A stretch of 64,000 nucleotides of DNA from assembly GCF_042100115.1 (NCBI RefSeq), contig NC_091277.1, positions 124,001 through 188,000 of the forward strand. The letters are read 5' to 3'. The notes beneath the pieces were generated by a model. The model made no database searches. It saw only the letters and a list, made by a program, of their open reading frames with translations, and was not told where the DNA came from. Each line of letters begins with the position of its first letter. Positions within the stretch are counted from its first letter, which is position 1. The position numbers were made by a program, and so were the translations under genes. Shown here piece after piece: positions 24,159-34,370 of this stretch. Source of the stretch: Alternaria dauci (lineage: Eukaryota > Ascomycota > Dothideomycetes > Pleosporales > Pleosporaceae).

Positions 24159-25600
24159 CTAGACACTCGCATCGATCCTCTCCCACGATTGCAGTTGCAC
24201 GCTATCCTCTAGCCTGGGCTCAGAGGCATCGTCCAGCGATACACGTTTTAACCCCATCATCCACCCCACCAGTCCCGCCGGCACCCAGTTGCCCACAACA
24301 TCATAAGCCACACTGCCGCGCCCAACGCGCCACACTGTCCTCGGCCGCCGCTGCGTCAGCGCATCAAAGACGCCGTTGTGCAGTTCCCGCAGACTGGAGC
24401 CGTGGTGGTGGTTGAGCAAGCCCCGGTTCTGTGCAACGCGCGTCTGGGCCTCGAAGTTGTTTGCGTACAGCGCCCGCGTCGTTGCGGGCCACGCATGGGG
24501 GCTCCCTAGTCCGCGACTCTGAAGGTGATGTTTTGGCCCCACGTTTGTGAGATCAAAGGTGCCGAGATGGAATTGCAAGACTTTGATGCCGAGGGTTCCT
24601 AGTTCTGCGCGCAGCGACGCAAGGAACCCCTCGAGTGCGCTTACAATGGTTGTTTCTACGCTGTGGAAGGGCGGCCGAAGTGACGCAATGATGCTGGGTG
24701 TGAGCATCAGCACCCGCGCCTTGAACTCACAGACGGTCGGGAGCAGCGCTTGCGTCACGGCGATGGTGTTGAGCACCTTGGCATTCAGCGCGTCGGACCA
24801 GAGCTCGGGCGTTACCGTTTCCACGGGGCCTGTAGGGTAGATGAGGTCCGGCACCAGTATGACACCGCTTAGGTTGAGGTTGTGCGGGCTCGCCCCAGCA
24901 AAAGCAACGTGCGGCTTTACGAGAAGCTCGTTGAAGTTGCGGATGGCTTCCTTTGTGCCCATGGTGTCTACGACGTCCAGGTGCAGCGGCCGCACATCTG
25001 CTCTCGACTCGCTGAGGACCTGCTGCTCCTCGTCCATGTTGGAGCACACTATATATACGATGAAGCCGCGTCGCTCGAGGTCTAGAGACAGCGATCGCAC
25101 AATGGGCGAGTTGGGCGGTCCAGCAAGGACTGTCGTCGTTAGCCCATCTGTCGCCTTCCTCAGCAACCACAATACTCACCAACGACTTCCCGCCTCGCTC
25201 CGTTGCTTGCGCGTGGTGCCCGTCGTTTGCGATTGTATTTCTTCTGTTCTCTCCATACCAGAAAACTCCCCGTGCCGACAAACGCGACGATGGCTGCCGT
25301 CAACGCTCGGTTTCTAGACACCCAGTCCTGCAGGCGATGCAGATAGGCACCGGTAATGGGATGCGGGGGCGGAGGGGGTGGCCGTGGTCTTGCACGTTCT
25401 GGCAGCCATCCTTCAGGCAGACTCTTCTTGATGTATCCGGCGACATGCGCAAAGTGCGCATCCGTGGCATCCCATATCGATCCCGTAAAGCTGCGGACGT
25501 CCTTGGTGTACTCGGATATCTACACATGCGTCAGCGAGTCGCAAGTAGATTGCTACGCTGTACTCACCACGCCCAAGATCTGCTGATCGTCACTCGACAT
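24159..25600 (-). CDS. DUF1776 family membrane protein, SDR-like fold
   Basis: Three exons on the minus strand, 25600-25568, 25519-25180 and 25129-24159, give about 447 residues. The introns are 48 and 50 nt, with GTGAGT donors and TAG/CAG acceptors, and phases agree throughout. The first exon codes only 11 residues (MSSDDQQILGV). A single membrane segment (ALTAAIVAFVGTGSFLVW) lies near residues 88-106, followed by a basic stretch and then a Rossmann-like region starting VVVLAGPPNSPIVRSLSLDL, with LHLDVVD and PTGPVETVTPELW. This is the fungal DUF1776 family, related to short-chain dehydrogenases; S. cerevisiae Pbr1 (YNL181W) is a member and is essential. A mitochondrial or ER membrane site is inferred. 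Divergently transcribed from the Wss1-like gene. Confidence 0.83.
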
Positions 25601-26222
25601 GATGGCATAGAAAGAATATATGCTAGAAGATGCCCAGTCCTGTTCTCGCGATGCACAGAGTCTTCAAGGTTGCTGCGGAGGTCATCGCAGTCCGCAGGTG
25701 CACTACGTCAAGCACTGACTCGCGCAATGATCTGCGCAAAATGGACCAAACTCGCCTCCAACAAGGTTGCCTTTGCGCCACCCTCGGTGAACGTATCTAA
25801 CATTAGCATCCATATCGCACCAAATATGCGCGCTTGCTTGCCCTGCAGAGGGATCGCCCTTCATCTCGTTTAAACCCTAATAGCAAGTGATCTGCCTTTT
25901 CCATGAGACAACACTCCTATCAACGCGGCCTTGCCATCATCAACCACCGAATAGCCGCGTGAATAGCTTACGTGGCCGGCGTCGTCGTTTGCCTCTTTTC
26001 CTAGACTTTCGATTGCGAACATTCTCTCCTCTTATCCGCGACGCTGGCGCTCTCACTAATCTCACCCGTGGTCTCCTTCGTGGGTCGCAGCGTTTATTCA
26101 GCCTCGCGCGCTGTTTACAACAACAGACCAACAGAACCACTCTCTACCCAACCACGCAGAGCCAGCCGGCCATCCAGTCCAAACCTGACCCCTCCACCGC
26201 CCCAAGACCCGCCCAAAAAACC
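25601..26222. other. Divergent promoter region, DUF1776 / Wss1-like
   Basis: 622 bases separate two start codons pointing apart. The frame of the downstream gene is open without ATG from 25887 to 26222 (see findings). Confidence 0.5.
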
Positions 26223-27695
26223 ATGAAGGAGATTGACGCCCACTTCGACGCGTACGAGCACTTGAAGCACCTCCCCCGCGATGGCGACGCCCTGCACATG
26301 CTCCGCAAAGCCGCCTCCATGGTCAAACCCATGATGCGCAAGCGCGGGTGGAAAGTGCGAACGCTGGCTGAATTCCTGCCCGACGAGCCGCAGCTGCTCG
26401 GCCTCAACATCAACCGCACAGAGCGCATCTTGATTCGCCTCCGATACCACCACGACGCGCGCCAGTTCCTGTCCATGGAGCAAGTCACCGACACGCTGCT
26501 GCACGAACTCTCGCATATCGTCCATGGACCCCACAACGCGGATTTCAACAATCTCTGGAACGAGCTGCGCGACGAACACCAATCACTCCTGTTCAAAGGC
26601 TACACAGGCGAAGGCTTCCTGTCCCAGGGCCAAAAGCTAGGCGGGCGCCGCGTCCCCCTCGACGAAATGCGGCGCCAGGCCAGGATCGCGGCCGAGAAAC
26701 GCAACCGCACGTCTAGTTCCAGCAGCGCCGCCGGTGCCAAGGACGGAGGACATCGTCTGGGCGGCGCGCGCCCCGTGCAGCGCGGCATCGACATGCGCAA
26801 GGTGATTGCAGATGCGGCGTCGCGTCGGAATAGTATCACGGATGGATGCGCGAGTGGGAGCGCCAACGCGGGGCGATTGGTTAACCAGCAAGAGCAGGAA
26901 GGGTTCCGTACAAAGGCCGAGCAGGACGATGCGAATGATTGGGCGATTGCGCAGGCGCTGCAGGATCTCATGTACGATGAGGAGATGCAGAGGCTGGGTG
27001 CGCCGACGGGGAATGGCGGGTTGACGTGGGATCCTGAGAATGGACTGGGATTCGATCGGGATCCGCCGTCGCGGTCACAGAGTGCGAGTGAGGCGGGAGG
27101 TAGAGGTGTAGGCGGAGCATTGGCGTGGTCGAGAGAAAAGGGATTAACGTTCGACCACCACCCTTCTTCTTCTTCTTCTTCTTCACCTTCGACGCCGCCA
27201 ACGAACCACAATCGTTCCACAGAAAGCACCACGCATCCTTCGCCGGGCCGCCCCTTGTCACGCTCCGTCACGCAGCCACAATCACCACCCGCATCTCTCT
27301 CCTCCCCCCCTCACCACACTCCCCAACACCCCTCTACCAAAAGCTTACCCCCAACCCCACCTCACTCCTCTCCCCCTCTACCCCCAAATACCTGGGCCTG
27401 CCCCCAATGCACCCTCCACAACCCGCTCGACTACCTCGCCTGCGCAGCCTGTACCCTCGAGCAGCCGCCCCAGCCCATCCCCGAGAACCGCCGCTTCGCG
27501 TCCTCGCACATGGGCGGCGGCGTACCAAGTCTCCCGAAACCGCCACCGCAGGTTGGGTTACGAGGGCAGGCGGCGACGACGCCGTTTGAGCCCGCGAGGG
27601 GGAGGTTGGGGTGGAATTGTCTTGAGTGCGGGACGTTTATGGAGACGCAGTGGTGGACGTGTAGTTTGTGTGGGACGATGAAGGCTGAGAGTTAG
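26223..27695 (+). CDS. WLM-domain DNA-protein crosslink protease, Wss1-like
   Basis: A single exon of 490 residues. I start at the first ATG (MKEIDAHFDAYEHLKHLP), since the frame is open further up but has no ATG there. The WLM metalloprotease domain covers about 1-145 with the zinc site HELSHIVHGPH (H94, E95, H98, H104) and LNINRTERILIRLR before it. A long disordered Ser/Pro-rich middle follows. Two RanBP2-type zinc fingers end the protein: WACPQC...CAAC and WNCLEC...CSLC. Wss1 (SPRTN group) degrades proteins covalently trapped on DNA and acts with Cdc48 and SUMO in the nucleus. The two fingers would bind ubiquitin or SUMO chains or RNA/DNA. Family assignment is strong; substrate details are inferred. 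Confidence 0.88.
   Translation: MKEIDAHFDAYEHLKHLPRDGDALHMLRKAASMVKPMMRKRGWKVRTLAEFLPDEPQLLGLNINRTERILIRLRYHHDARQFLSMEQVTDTLLHELSHIVHGPHNADFNNLWNELRDEHQSLLFKGYTGEGFLSQGQKLGGRRVPLDEMRRQARIAAEKRNRTSSSSSAAGAKDGGHRLGGARPVQRGIDMRKVIADAASRRNSITDGCASGSANAGRLVNQQEQEGFRTKAEQDDANDWAIAQALQDLMYDEEMQRLGAPTGNGGLTWDPENGLGFDRDPPSRSQSASEAGGRGVGGALAWSREKGLTFDHHPSSSSSSSPSTPPTNHNRSTESTTHPSPGRPLSRSVTQPQSPPASLSSPPHHTPQHPSTKSLPPTPPHSSPPLPPNTWACPQCTLHNPLDYLACAACTLEQPPQPIPENRRFASSHMGGGVPSLPKPPPQVGLRGQAATTPFEPARGRLGWNCLECGTFMETQWWTCSLCGTMKAES
27164..27184 (+). repeat. (TTC)7 microsatellite coding polySer
   Basis: Seven TTC units inside the disordered linker of the Wss1-like gene, read in the frame that gives serines. 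Confidence 0.85.
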
Positions 27696-28737
27696 GTTTG
27701 GGGTCGGAGTTTTGCTGGTTCTTTGCGTAGGGATGGAATGGCGTTTTTTTGGGGGGGGGAAGGACATGACATATATATATATATACCCGGATAATTGGAA
27801 AGGCGCATGAAGACATGTTCACATGCATATAGATTAGGAGATCTTTCCGTCACTCAACTCACAATACTATTAGTAAATTCTTGCACGAGCGTTGTTTTTG
27901 TACTCGACGGTTACTCTGGTTGTTTGTTGCCACTTACACAAAGCTACGACGGGAAGACGCCAGAAGTCTAGTGCAGCTTCTGTCATCTAACTGTTTGCTA
28001 CAAAAAGAACGTGTAAATATAGTAGCTTGCTTGTCTGCAGCCAGACAACTCTACATCAACGGAGAAACCAACCTCGATAGAAGCTTGTACAAGGTCTTGA
28101 GGACTCTACTCCTCCTTTAACTATATAACTTATCTTACTACATCCCCCACACACACACGTAATTTGCGTTACGTCTAGCATTTTTGTATTGCAAGTCAAC
28201 TATTAATCGTACGAAGAGAGGTACAGTGTAAATAGACAAATTCGTTGCCAAGTCATCACCTTACTTAGCTAGAAAGCTTGATTCAAACAACTAACATGGT
28301 CGCGGGACGAGACATGTAAGATAGTGTAAGAAAGGACCCGCAAACACGACGCGTCAGTAATCCACATCTCCGGTTCCGTTTTTCTAGAAGAGATGGAGAG
28401 AAAGAAGAATTACGAAGCAAGCTTCGTTGACAAGTCTCAAGTAGTAATTGTAGTAAACAAAAATACGTATCAAGCTGTGACTATCCAATTTCAACACCCT
28501 TACAAGTCTCCTATAATCTATACAATTCTATAAACCATCCTATAATATCCATCAGACAGCCAAAAAAGAAAAAAAAAGAAAAAGAAACAGCTATATTTTC
28601 TACACACATTTTCCATGTCCATGCATCTTCTTCCAAGACGCCTCGAAAACAAAAAAAAAGAGCTAGAGATTCATATCTATACACATGTAGTAGAGAATCA
28701 ACTTCTTATCATCGTCGTCGAGCAGAAACCGACCACC
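27696..28737. other. Convergent AT-richer spacer
   Basis: It lies between the 3' ends of the Wss1-like (+) and Mdm38-like (-) genes. Visible items are a (TA)n run near 27774-27785, a short CA run near 28147 and A-rich stretches near 28561. An 80-codon frame at 27881-28120 has no recognisable domain. Confidence 0.4.
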
Positions 28738-30366
28738 CTACTCCTTCTTCTCCCCCTTCCCACCCATCCCCTCCCCCCTCATCGCCCTCTCATCCTGCTC
28801 GACCCTCTCCGCCGACCCCCCCGCCGCATCCCCCACACTCGCCTCCTTCTCGCCACTCTCCTCAGCCGCCTTACCCTCCACCGGCTTCTCATCAATATCC
28901 TCATGATCCTTGGGACTCGCCGCGGCCTTATTCTCCACCGTCTCCGTCTGCTCATTCTCCTCATTAATCAGCTCTTGTTGCTCCTTGAGCACCTCGAGCC
29001 TCTGTTTATTCGTCGCCGCGCCTTCTGCATTGCGCACCTCCAGATCCATCTCGTGATACAGCTCCTCTGGTATCGACGACAGCACAGCCTGGAGCGCATC
29101 AATCTGGGACGTCATTTCCGTTTCCTTACCCTGCGCATACACAAACGCGTTGGAGAGGACGAGCAGCGTAGAGGGGACCCCGTGCTTGAGACGCAGATCG
29201 AGCCAGCTGGTCAGGTCGTCGCGTAGGCGGCCCGGAGACACGCCGTAGGTGCGGAGACCGCGGCTTGCGCAGGCGGTTTGTAGCTCCGGCACGGAGAGCG
29301 ACTCGACGCCTTCGTAGGCGATGGCGCGGTCGTCGCGCTTGATTTGCCGCATGCGCACGCGGACTTGGTAGCGCAGGAAGTTGTCGGTGCCGAACGAGGT
29401 GATGTTCATGTAGCGGCAGATGGACACGAGCTGGGGACGAGACAGGTTGTCGAGCGTCAGGTCGTCCTTGAAGATCTTGCATACTTTGATAATCTCGTCG
29501 GGTGTGGGCTGCTCGCCGGTAGTGCGCACTTTGCGGAAGAACTCGGTGAACTCTTTAGATTGCGCGTTCTCGGCGGAAACAGGGAGACCGGTCTCCTTTA
29601 GTGTTGTGCGGAGGAACTCGCTGACGTCCTTGCGAGTGGCCCGGAGTGTCTGGGCTTTGGTGTCCTTGGCTGACTGGCCCTCGTAGGTGCTGGGCAGCAT
29701 GTTGGGGAAGAGCTTGAGGGCTACGGGGAGCAGCAGCTCGGCAAAGGGGACGATGACGAACGGCAGGAAGGGTACCAGGCGGGCAAGGTCCTGTACGGTG
29801 CGTTGTAGCTGTCGACGCTCACGGCGGGTGAGCTCGTAGCCCGCGGCCATCTTGAGGGCGAGTTTGGAGCTGATGCGGACTTCGAAGCCAAGCAGCTTGG
29901 TGCCGTCCCAGTAGTGCACCAGCTCCTTCTTGACCTTTTGCCAGACGGTCAACTTCTTTTTCTCTTCCTCCTTTTTGGCCAGCACCTTCTTCTCCTCCTT
30001 GGTCTCGGCAGCCGACTTCTCCACCTTGAGCTCGCTTAATGTCTGGACGTCTTGTGCGTGTGTCTTTGGGTTGGCGGTGGCGCCCGACTTGGGGATGAGG
30101 GGGTCGTGTTTGTCGGCGCTCTGTTTCGACTGCTGCTGGTTCTGCTGGAGCAGGTGCTGGCTCGCCTGCTTGGGGTCAAAACCAGGAGGCGGGTAGTTTT
30201 GCGCATTGTTGGATGACGTCGACTCGGTTTGCAGGGCGCGCAGCGGGATGAGGATGCGGATTGCGGGCGAATTGCTGAGCATGGGGCGATGGGCGCGTGT
30301 AGTCGTCCTGATGCCCGCTCTGTAGACTGCGGGCGCTGCCCTCGAAGCAGTGCGACGGGCGTACAT
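28738..30366 (-). CDS. LETM1-domain mitochondrial inner membrane protein, Mdm38-like
   Basis: A single exon of 542 residues from the ATG at 30366 (MYARRTASRAAPAVYRAGIR, an Arg-rich presequence). The frame continues upstream to 30495 without an ATG. A Lys/Glu coiled stretch (about 110-140) precedes VWQKVKKELVHYWDGTKLL, then one membrane segment (about 197-220, LVPFLPFVIVPFAELLLPVAL) and the LETM1 ribosome-binding domain (NMLPSTYEG, FLRYQVRVRMRQI, GLRTYGVSPGRLRDDL). The C-terminal tail is long, acidic and Ala/Glu-rich. Mdm38/Letm1 supports K+/H+ exchange and couples mitochondrial ribosomes to protein insertion. Family assignment is very secure. Confidence 0.93.
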   Translation of the reverse strand: MYARRTASRAAPAVYRAGIRTTTRAHRPMLSNSPAIRILIPLRALQTESTSSNNAQNYPPPGFDPKQASQHLLQQNQQQSKQSADKHDPLIPKSGATANPKTHAQDVQTLSELKVEKSAAETKEEKKVLAKKEEEKKKLTVWQKVKKELVHYWDGTKLLGFEVRISSKLALKMAAGYELTRRERRQLQRTVQDLARLVPFLPFVIVPFAELLLPVALKLFPNMLPSTYEGQSAKDTKAQTLRATRKDVSEFLRTTLKETGLPVSAENAQSKEFTEFFRKVRTTGEQPTPDEIIKVCKIFKDDLTLDNLSRPQLVSICRYMNITSFGTDNFLRYQVRVRMRQIKRDDRAIAYEGVESLSVPELQTACASRGLRTYGVSPGRLRDDLTSWLDLRLKHGVPSTLLVLSNAFVYAQGKETEMTSQIDALQAVLSSIPEELYHEMDLEVRNAEGAATNKQRLEVLKEQQELINEENEQTETVENKAAASPKDHEDIDEKPVEGKAAEESGEKEASVGDAAGGSAERVEQDERAMRGEGMGGKGEKKE

Positions 30367-31136
30367 GGCGCCGCGTCGTGTGTAGGGAGTGACGTGTGTT
30401 GTACAGGAATTAAACGAGATTCGTGGTTTTGATACAGAGTCAACAGCGGACGAAGAAAAGAGATGGTCAAAGTCAGAGGACGTAATTGTGTGCAAGGAGT
30501 GGAATGATGCAGCTCTGAGAAAATGGCTCCGCTGACGTTGCAGCGTCTTCGGTTCGGACTTAGTCTCAGGGACCGCCGGGGGCGATCTGCTGGCCGAAGC
30601 TTGGTCGCCACCAACGGTGCGCGCAAGTCATTGGACTGACACGCATACTCGTCACGGCTAGGAACAAACCGGAGGCCTGTCTAGATGCGCCACGGGACGC
30701 TACAGGCAACAGCACTCGCCTCGGGTGCGCGTATGTGGCCTTGACAAAGTGTTGAATGCGATTACTACAAGTCGGCATGTCATGGGCAGTGGCCGAGGCG
30801 TTGGCGTCTCCGATGGTCGCAGAACAAACCCCAGTGCGAATTGAATGCCATGAATGCTGGGCCGTCCCCTCACCTCCACGCCTATCCGCCGGCAATCCTC
30901 CTCTGCCAGCTTACTAGGTGGAGACTGTACCTTCTCCCGTCACTTGTCTTGCACCTAAATTCCCCGATCCTCACTTGGCGCATTTTTCGCCATGGAATTC
31001 TTCTAACGTCTGCGAGCCTTTGGCGGAGCCTCGAGCTTATTCACGTACCGACTGTACCGACTGTGACTTGAATAAATATCACGGCATATTTAGACCCGCG
31101 ACTACAACCGTCTTCGCGACACGCACATCCTCCATA
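30367..31136. other. Divergent promoter region, Mdm38-like / adenylate kinase
   Basis: 770 bases between two genes for mitochondrial functions transcribed apart. No further gene is seen. Confidence 0.5.
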
Positions 31137-31986
31137 ATGCCTATCCAAAGGCTGTCCAAAGCCGCCAGAATAATACTGGTCGGCGCGCCTGGCGTCGGCA
31201 AGGGCACCCAGACCGAGCGCTTGATGAAAAGATTCACTGAGCTCTCGGCCATCAGCTCCGGTGACCTGCTGAGGAAGAATGTGCGCGAGCGGACGCCCCT
31301 CGGTATGTGTGTCGTTGTCACCATCCGAAAAAGTACTGACTATCGCAGGCATACAAGCCGAACACACGATGAAATCCGGCAACCTCGTCCCCGACGCCAT
31401 GATCCTGCGCCTCATTGTCAACGAGCTCACGACGCGCGGGTGGATACGAGACAACGCCCTGCGCCCGTACGCGCTCAACTTCAGCTCCATGGACATGCCG
31501 GAAACTACCGTAGACGCAGTCATGATTCCCTCCGAGGTACGGGCGCCGCGATACACCTTTTCCAACCGGCCGTCTGCCTCCTTCATACTCGACGGCTTCC
31601 CCAGAACCGCCGTGCAGGCGATCCAGCTCGACAACATTGTGCCCATCAACATGGTGGTCAACCTCAACACGCCGAGCGATATCATTATCGATCGCATATG
31701 CAACCGCTGGGTGCACGAGCCCTCGGGACGGGTCTACAACACGACCTTCAATGCGCCAAAGGTCGACGGCAAGGACGACATCACGGGTGAGCCACTGACG
31801 CGGAGAGCCGACGACGACCCGGAGGTCTGGAAGGCGCGGTTGAGGAAATTTAAAGAGAACAACGAGCCCCTGCTTGAGCATTACGACAAGCTGGGTGTAC
31901 TGTGGACAGTCAACGGGAACAGCAGTGACGAGATTACTCCACGGCTGTTTGACGAGTTCAGCAAGCGCTTCGGCGCCGAGGACTGA
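31137..31986 (+). CDS. Adenylate kinase family, GTP:AMP phosphotransferase (Adk2-type)
   Basis: Two exons, 31137-31302 and 31349-31986, give 267 residues. The intron (donor GTATGT, acceptor CAG, 46 nt) sits in the codon for the glycine of RTPLG, phase 1. The P-loop GAPGVGKGT is at residues 16-24, SSGDLLR follows, then FILDGFPRT, and the LID region has RWVHEPSGRVYNTTFNAPK with DDITGEPLTRRADD. The lid lacks a zinc-binding Cys set. The best fit is mitochondrial GTP:AMP phosphotransferase (Adk2/AK3), which recycles AMP in the matrix. An insert of about 40 residues lies between ELTTRGW and PSASFILDGFP, longer than in bacterial or yeast enzymes. There is no classical cleavable presequence, as is usual for Adk2. 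Confidence 0.92.
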
Positions 31987-32016
31987 TGTAGGATTATGTA
32001 ACAATCAGGTCGGCTG

Positions 32017-32080
32017 GGTATGGCCATGGTTACGGGTATGGTTGCGGTCATGGTCACGGTCGGTTATGGTTCTATGGTTA
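32017..32080 (+). repeat. Degenerate GGTTATGGTCA-type tandem repeat
   Basis: Short imperfect units based on TATGGTTACGGT/CATGGTCACGGT follow the adenylate kinase gene, in its presumed 3' UTR. Confidence 0.6.
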
Positions 32081-32250
32081 GGCCACGTACGATACCTATG
32101 TTTCTCTCATTCAGACACGACGTGTACGCGTGTTTGTGGACAGTCGCACTTTCTCCATTCACCGCGCATGTTTGGCTCGCATAAATACACGGCGGCCATG
32201 CACTCACTATACGCTATTAATCATTTTTTACAAACCACAATCACTGCATC

Positions 32251-33857
32251 ATGGCTGTTACAGAAGAATTCCATCCGCTTTATAGGAGCGCGGACGACTT
32301 TGAAGCCATGTACGAGCGCGTGAGGCATCATGCGCCCGCCACGGACAAGGGCGCTAATGCCGGGTCGCCAACCGACGTCACCGACAACACTCCGAGCTTA
32401 ACACGACGCCCGCCAGCCAGCCCGCAACCGCAGTTTGACGATATACTCGACGACCCCGACTACGACCAGATAAGCGACATTGCCGAGCTCAAACACAGCC
32501 ACCTCATCTACATCGGCGACCCAACGGCTGTGCGCAGACACGCAATGGCGGCCGACTTCAGCGAAGGGCGCCTGGAGACGTTTGTCGGCAGCCCGCTGAA
32601 AGAGCTGGCAGGCACCCAGAACCAATATGTCTCGTACCAAGTAACCACAAAGGTGTGTTGTATCTCGTAGGTGCACGACCTGTAGATGCCCAGGGTCTAA
32701 CAACCCCCCAGTCCGACTTCCAGTCCTTCCAGAAGCCCGAATTCTCCGTCCGTCGCCGCTTCACAGACTTTGTCTTCCTCTGGAAACAGCTCTCCAAAGA
32801 GTACCCGCAATGCGCCGTCCCGCCGCTGCCCGACAAGCACAAGATGGAGTATGTGCGCGGAGACCGCTTTGGCCCGGACTTTACACAGCGACGAGCCCAC
32901 TCACTGCACCGCTTCCTCAAGCGGATAGCGCTGCACCCCGTGCTCCGCAGGGCCGCGCTCGTCATCAGCTTCCTCGAGAGTCCCGACTGGAACCAGCACA
33001 TGAAGGGCCGGCCATCACGAGCAGCAAGCGGGTCCGAACAAGGCAGCGGCGGCTTCGTAGACGCCATCGCAGACACGTTTGTCAACACCTTTACCAAGAT
33101 CCACAAGCCGGACCAGCGCTTCATCGAAGTCAGCGAGCGCGCCAACAAGCTGAGCGAGGACCTGAACAACGTTGAGAAAGTTACTGTGAAAGTGGCCCGA
33201 CGCCAGGGCGACCTGGAAACAGACTACGCCGACCTCGCCACCCAGTGCCAGAAGCTGACGACCATGGAGCCCGCCGTCGAAGGCAATCTGACCTCGTTTG
33301 CTGCGTCGGTAAACACGACGTCGCAGGGCTTCAAGTCGATCCGCGACCACACGGACCAAAACTATCTAACGAGCCTGCGCGACATGGACGCCTACATCCA
33401 GGCCGTCAAGACGCTCCTCCGCACGCGCGAGGGCAAGCAACTCGATTTCGAACAACTCAGCGAGTACCTGGCCAAATCAGCCGCGGACCGCGATGCCCTG
33501 GCCAGCGCGACGGGCGCCGGCATGGGCGCATCGGGCTTCTTGCGCTCCAAGGTCGAAGACTTTCGCGGCATCGATCACGACCAGGCAAGGCGGCAGCGCG
33601 TGCGCAAGCTCGAGGTGGAAATTGAGCGCCTCACGGGCGAGGTGGAGATGTCGAAGAAGGCGAGTGAGGCGTTTGATGAGCATACGGTTAAAGAGGTGTC
33701 GGACTTTGAACGTATCAAGGCGGTCGAGTTTAGGGATACGTTGGGGGATTTGGCGGATGCGCATGTCAGGTTTTTTCAGGGCACGGTGGAGACGTGGGAG
33801 AGGTTTTTGGAGGATATGCGGAGGGAAGAGGAGCAGAGGAAGGGGGTGGGGGCGTAG
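32251..33857 (+). CDS. SNX4: Sorting nexin Snx4 / Atg24
   Basis: Two exons, 32251-32652 and 32712-33857, give about 515 residues. The intron (donor GTGTGT, branch CTAAC, acceptor CAG) is phase 0. An acidic N-terminal region is followed by a PX domain (about 113-235) with the phosphoinositide-binding RRRFTDF and PPLPDKHKM, and a C-terminal BAR domain (about 280-510) predicted as long coiled helices (RFIEVSERANKLSEDL, then RVRKLEVEIERLTGEVEMS). Snx4/Atg24 binds PI3P on endosomes, recycles SNAREs to the Golgi, and is needed for selective autophagy such as mitophagy and pexophagy. Length and domain order match the family. Confidence 0.92.
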
Positions 33858-34370
33858 GGTGATGGTTGGGTTGGAGGGGATAGGCGTAGGCTTGAGCGAG
33901 ATTCTAGTGTGCAGAAGGGCTCGAGTGTGGTAGTGCTGCACGGCATTTTGTTATTGGTACTTGCGAGTAATGATGAACCATTATTACATTTCACTTGAGC
34001 CTCGTTCCCTACACTCCCACGTTCATCAAATTAGATATGTACACTTGTGTAATCTTCACGTGCCAAATGCATTGGAGCTAACACAGCTGCGCCATGACGC
34101 GCCTCGACTAACCTCATCTCGAAGAATCCCTGTCTACCGAGCCGGCGGACCCGTAACCCTTTAGAAGTTTGGACGCCCGCGCGCCAAACAGGAACGCCTC
34201 ATCCCATTTGTTTCATCCCATCCTATTCCACAAGAGACAGGTGCCCGAACCTGGACCTGCAGACGCGACGCATCGATTTCCCCGCTTCCACGCTTTTTCA
34301 GTACATGGCCACGACCCTTATTCTTGTAACTATAAATTAATTTGCCGCTCCCCCCGCGCAACGAAGCTCC
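33858..34370. other. Intergenic spacer
   Basis: Contains the 3' region of Snx4 and the promoter of the phosphotransferase gene. No gene is seen. Confidence 0.5.

Noticed and set aside
28615..29226. 203-codon plus-strand Leu/Arg-rich frame
   Set aside because: Antisense to the acidic tail of the Mdm38-like gene.
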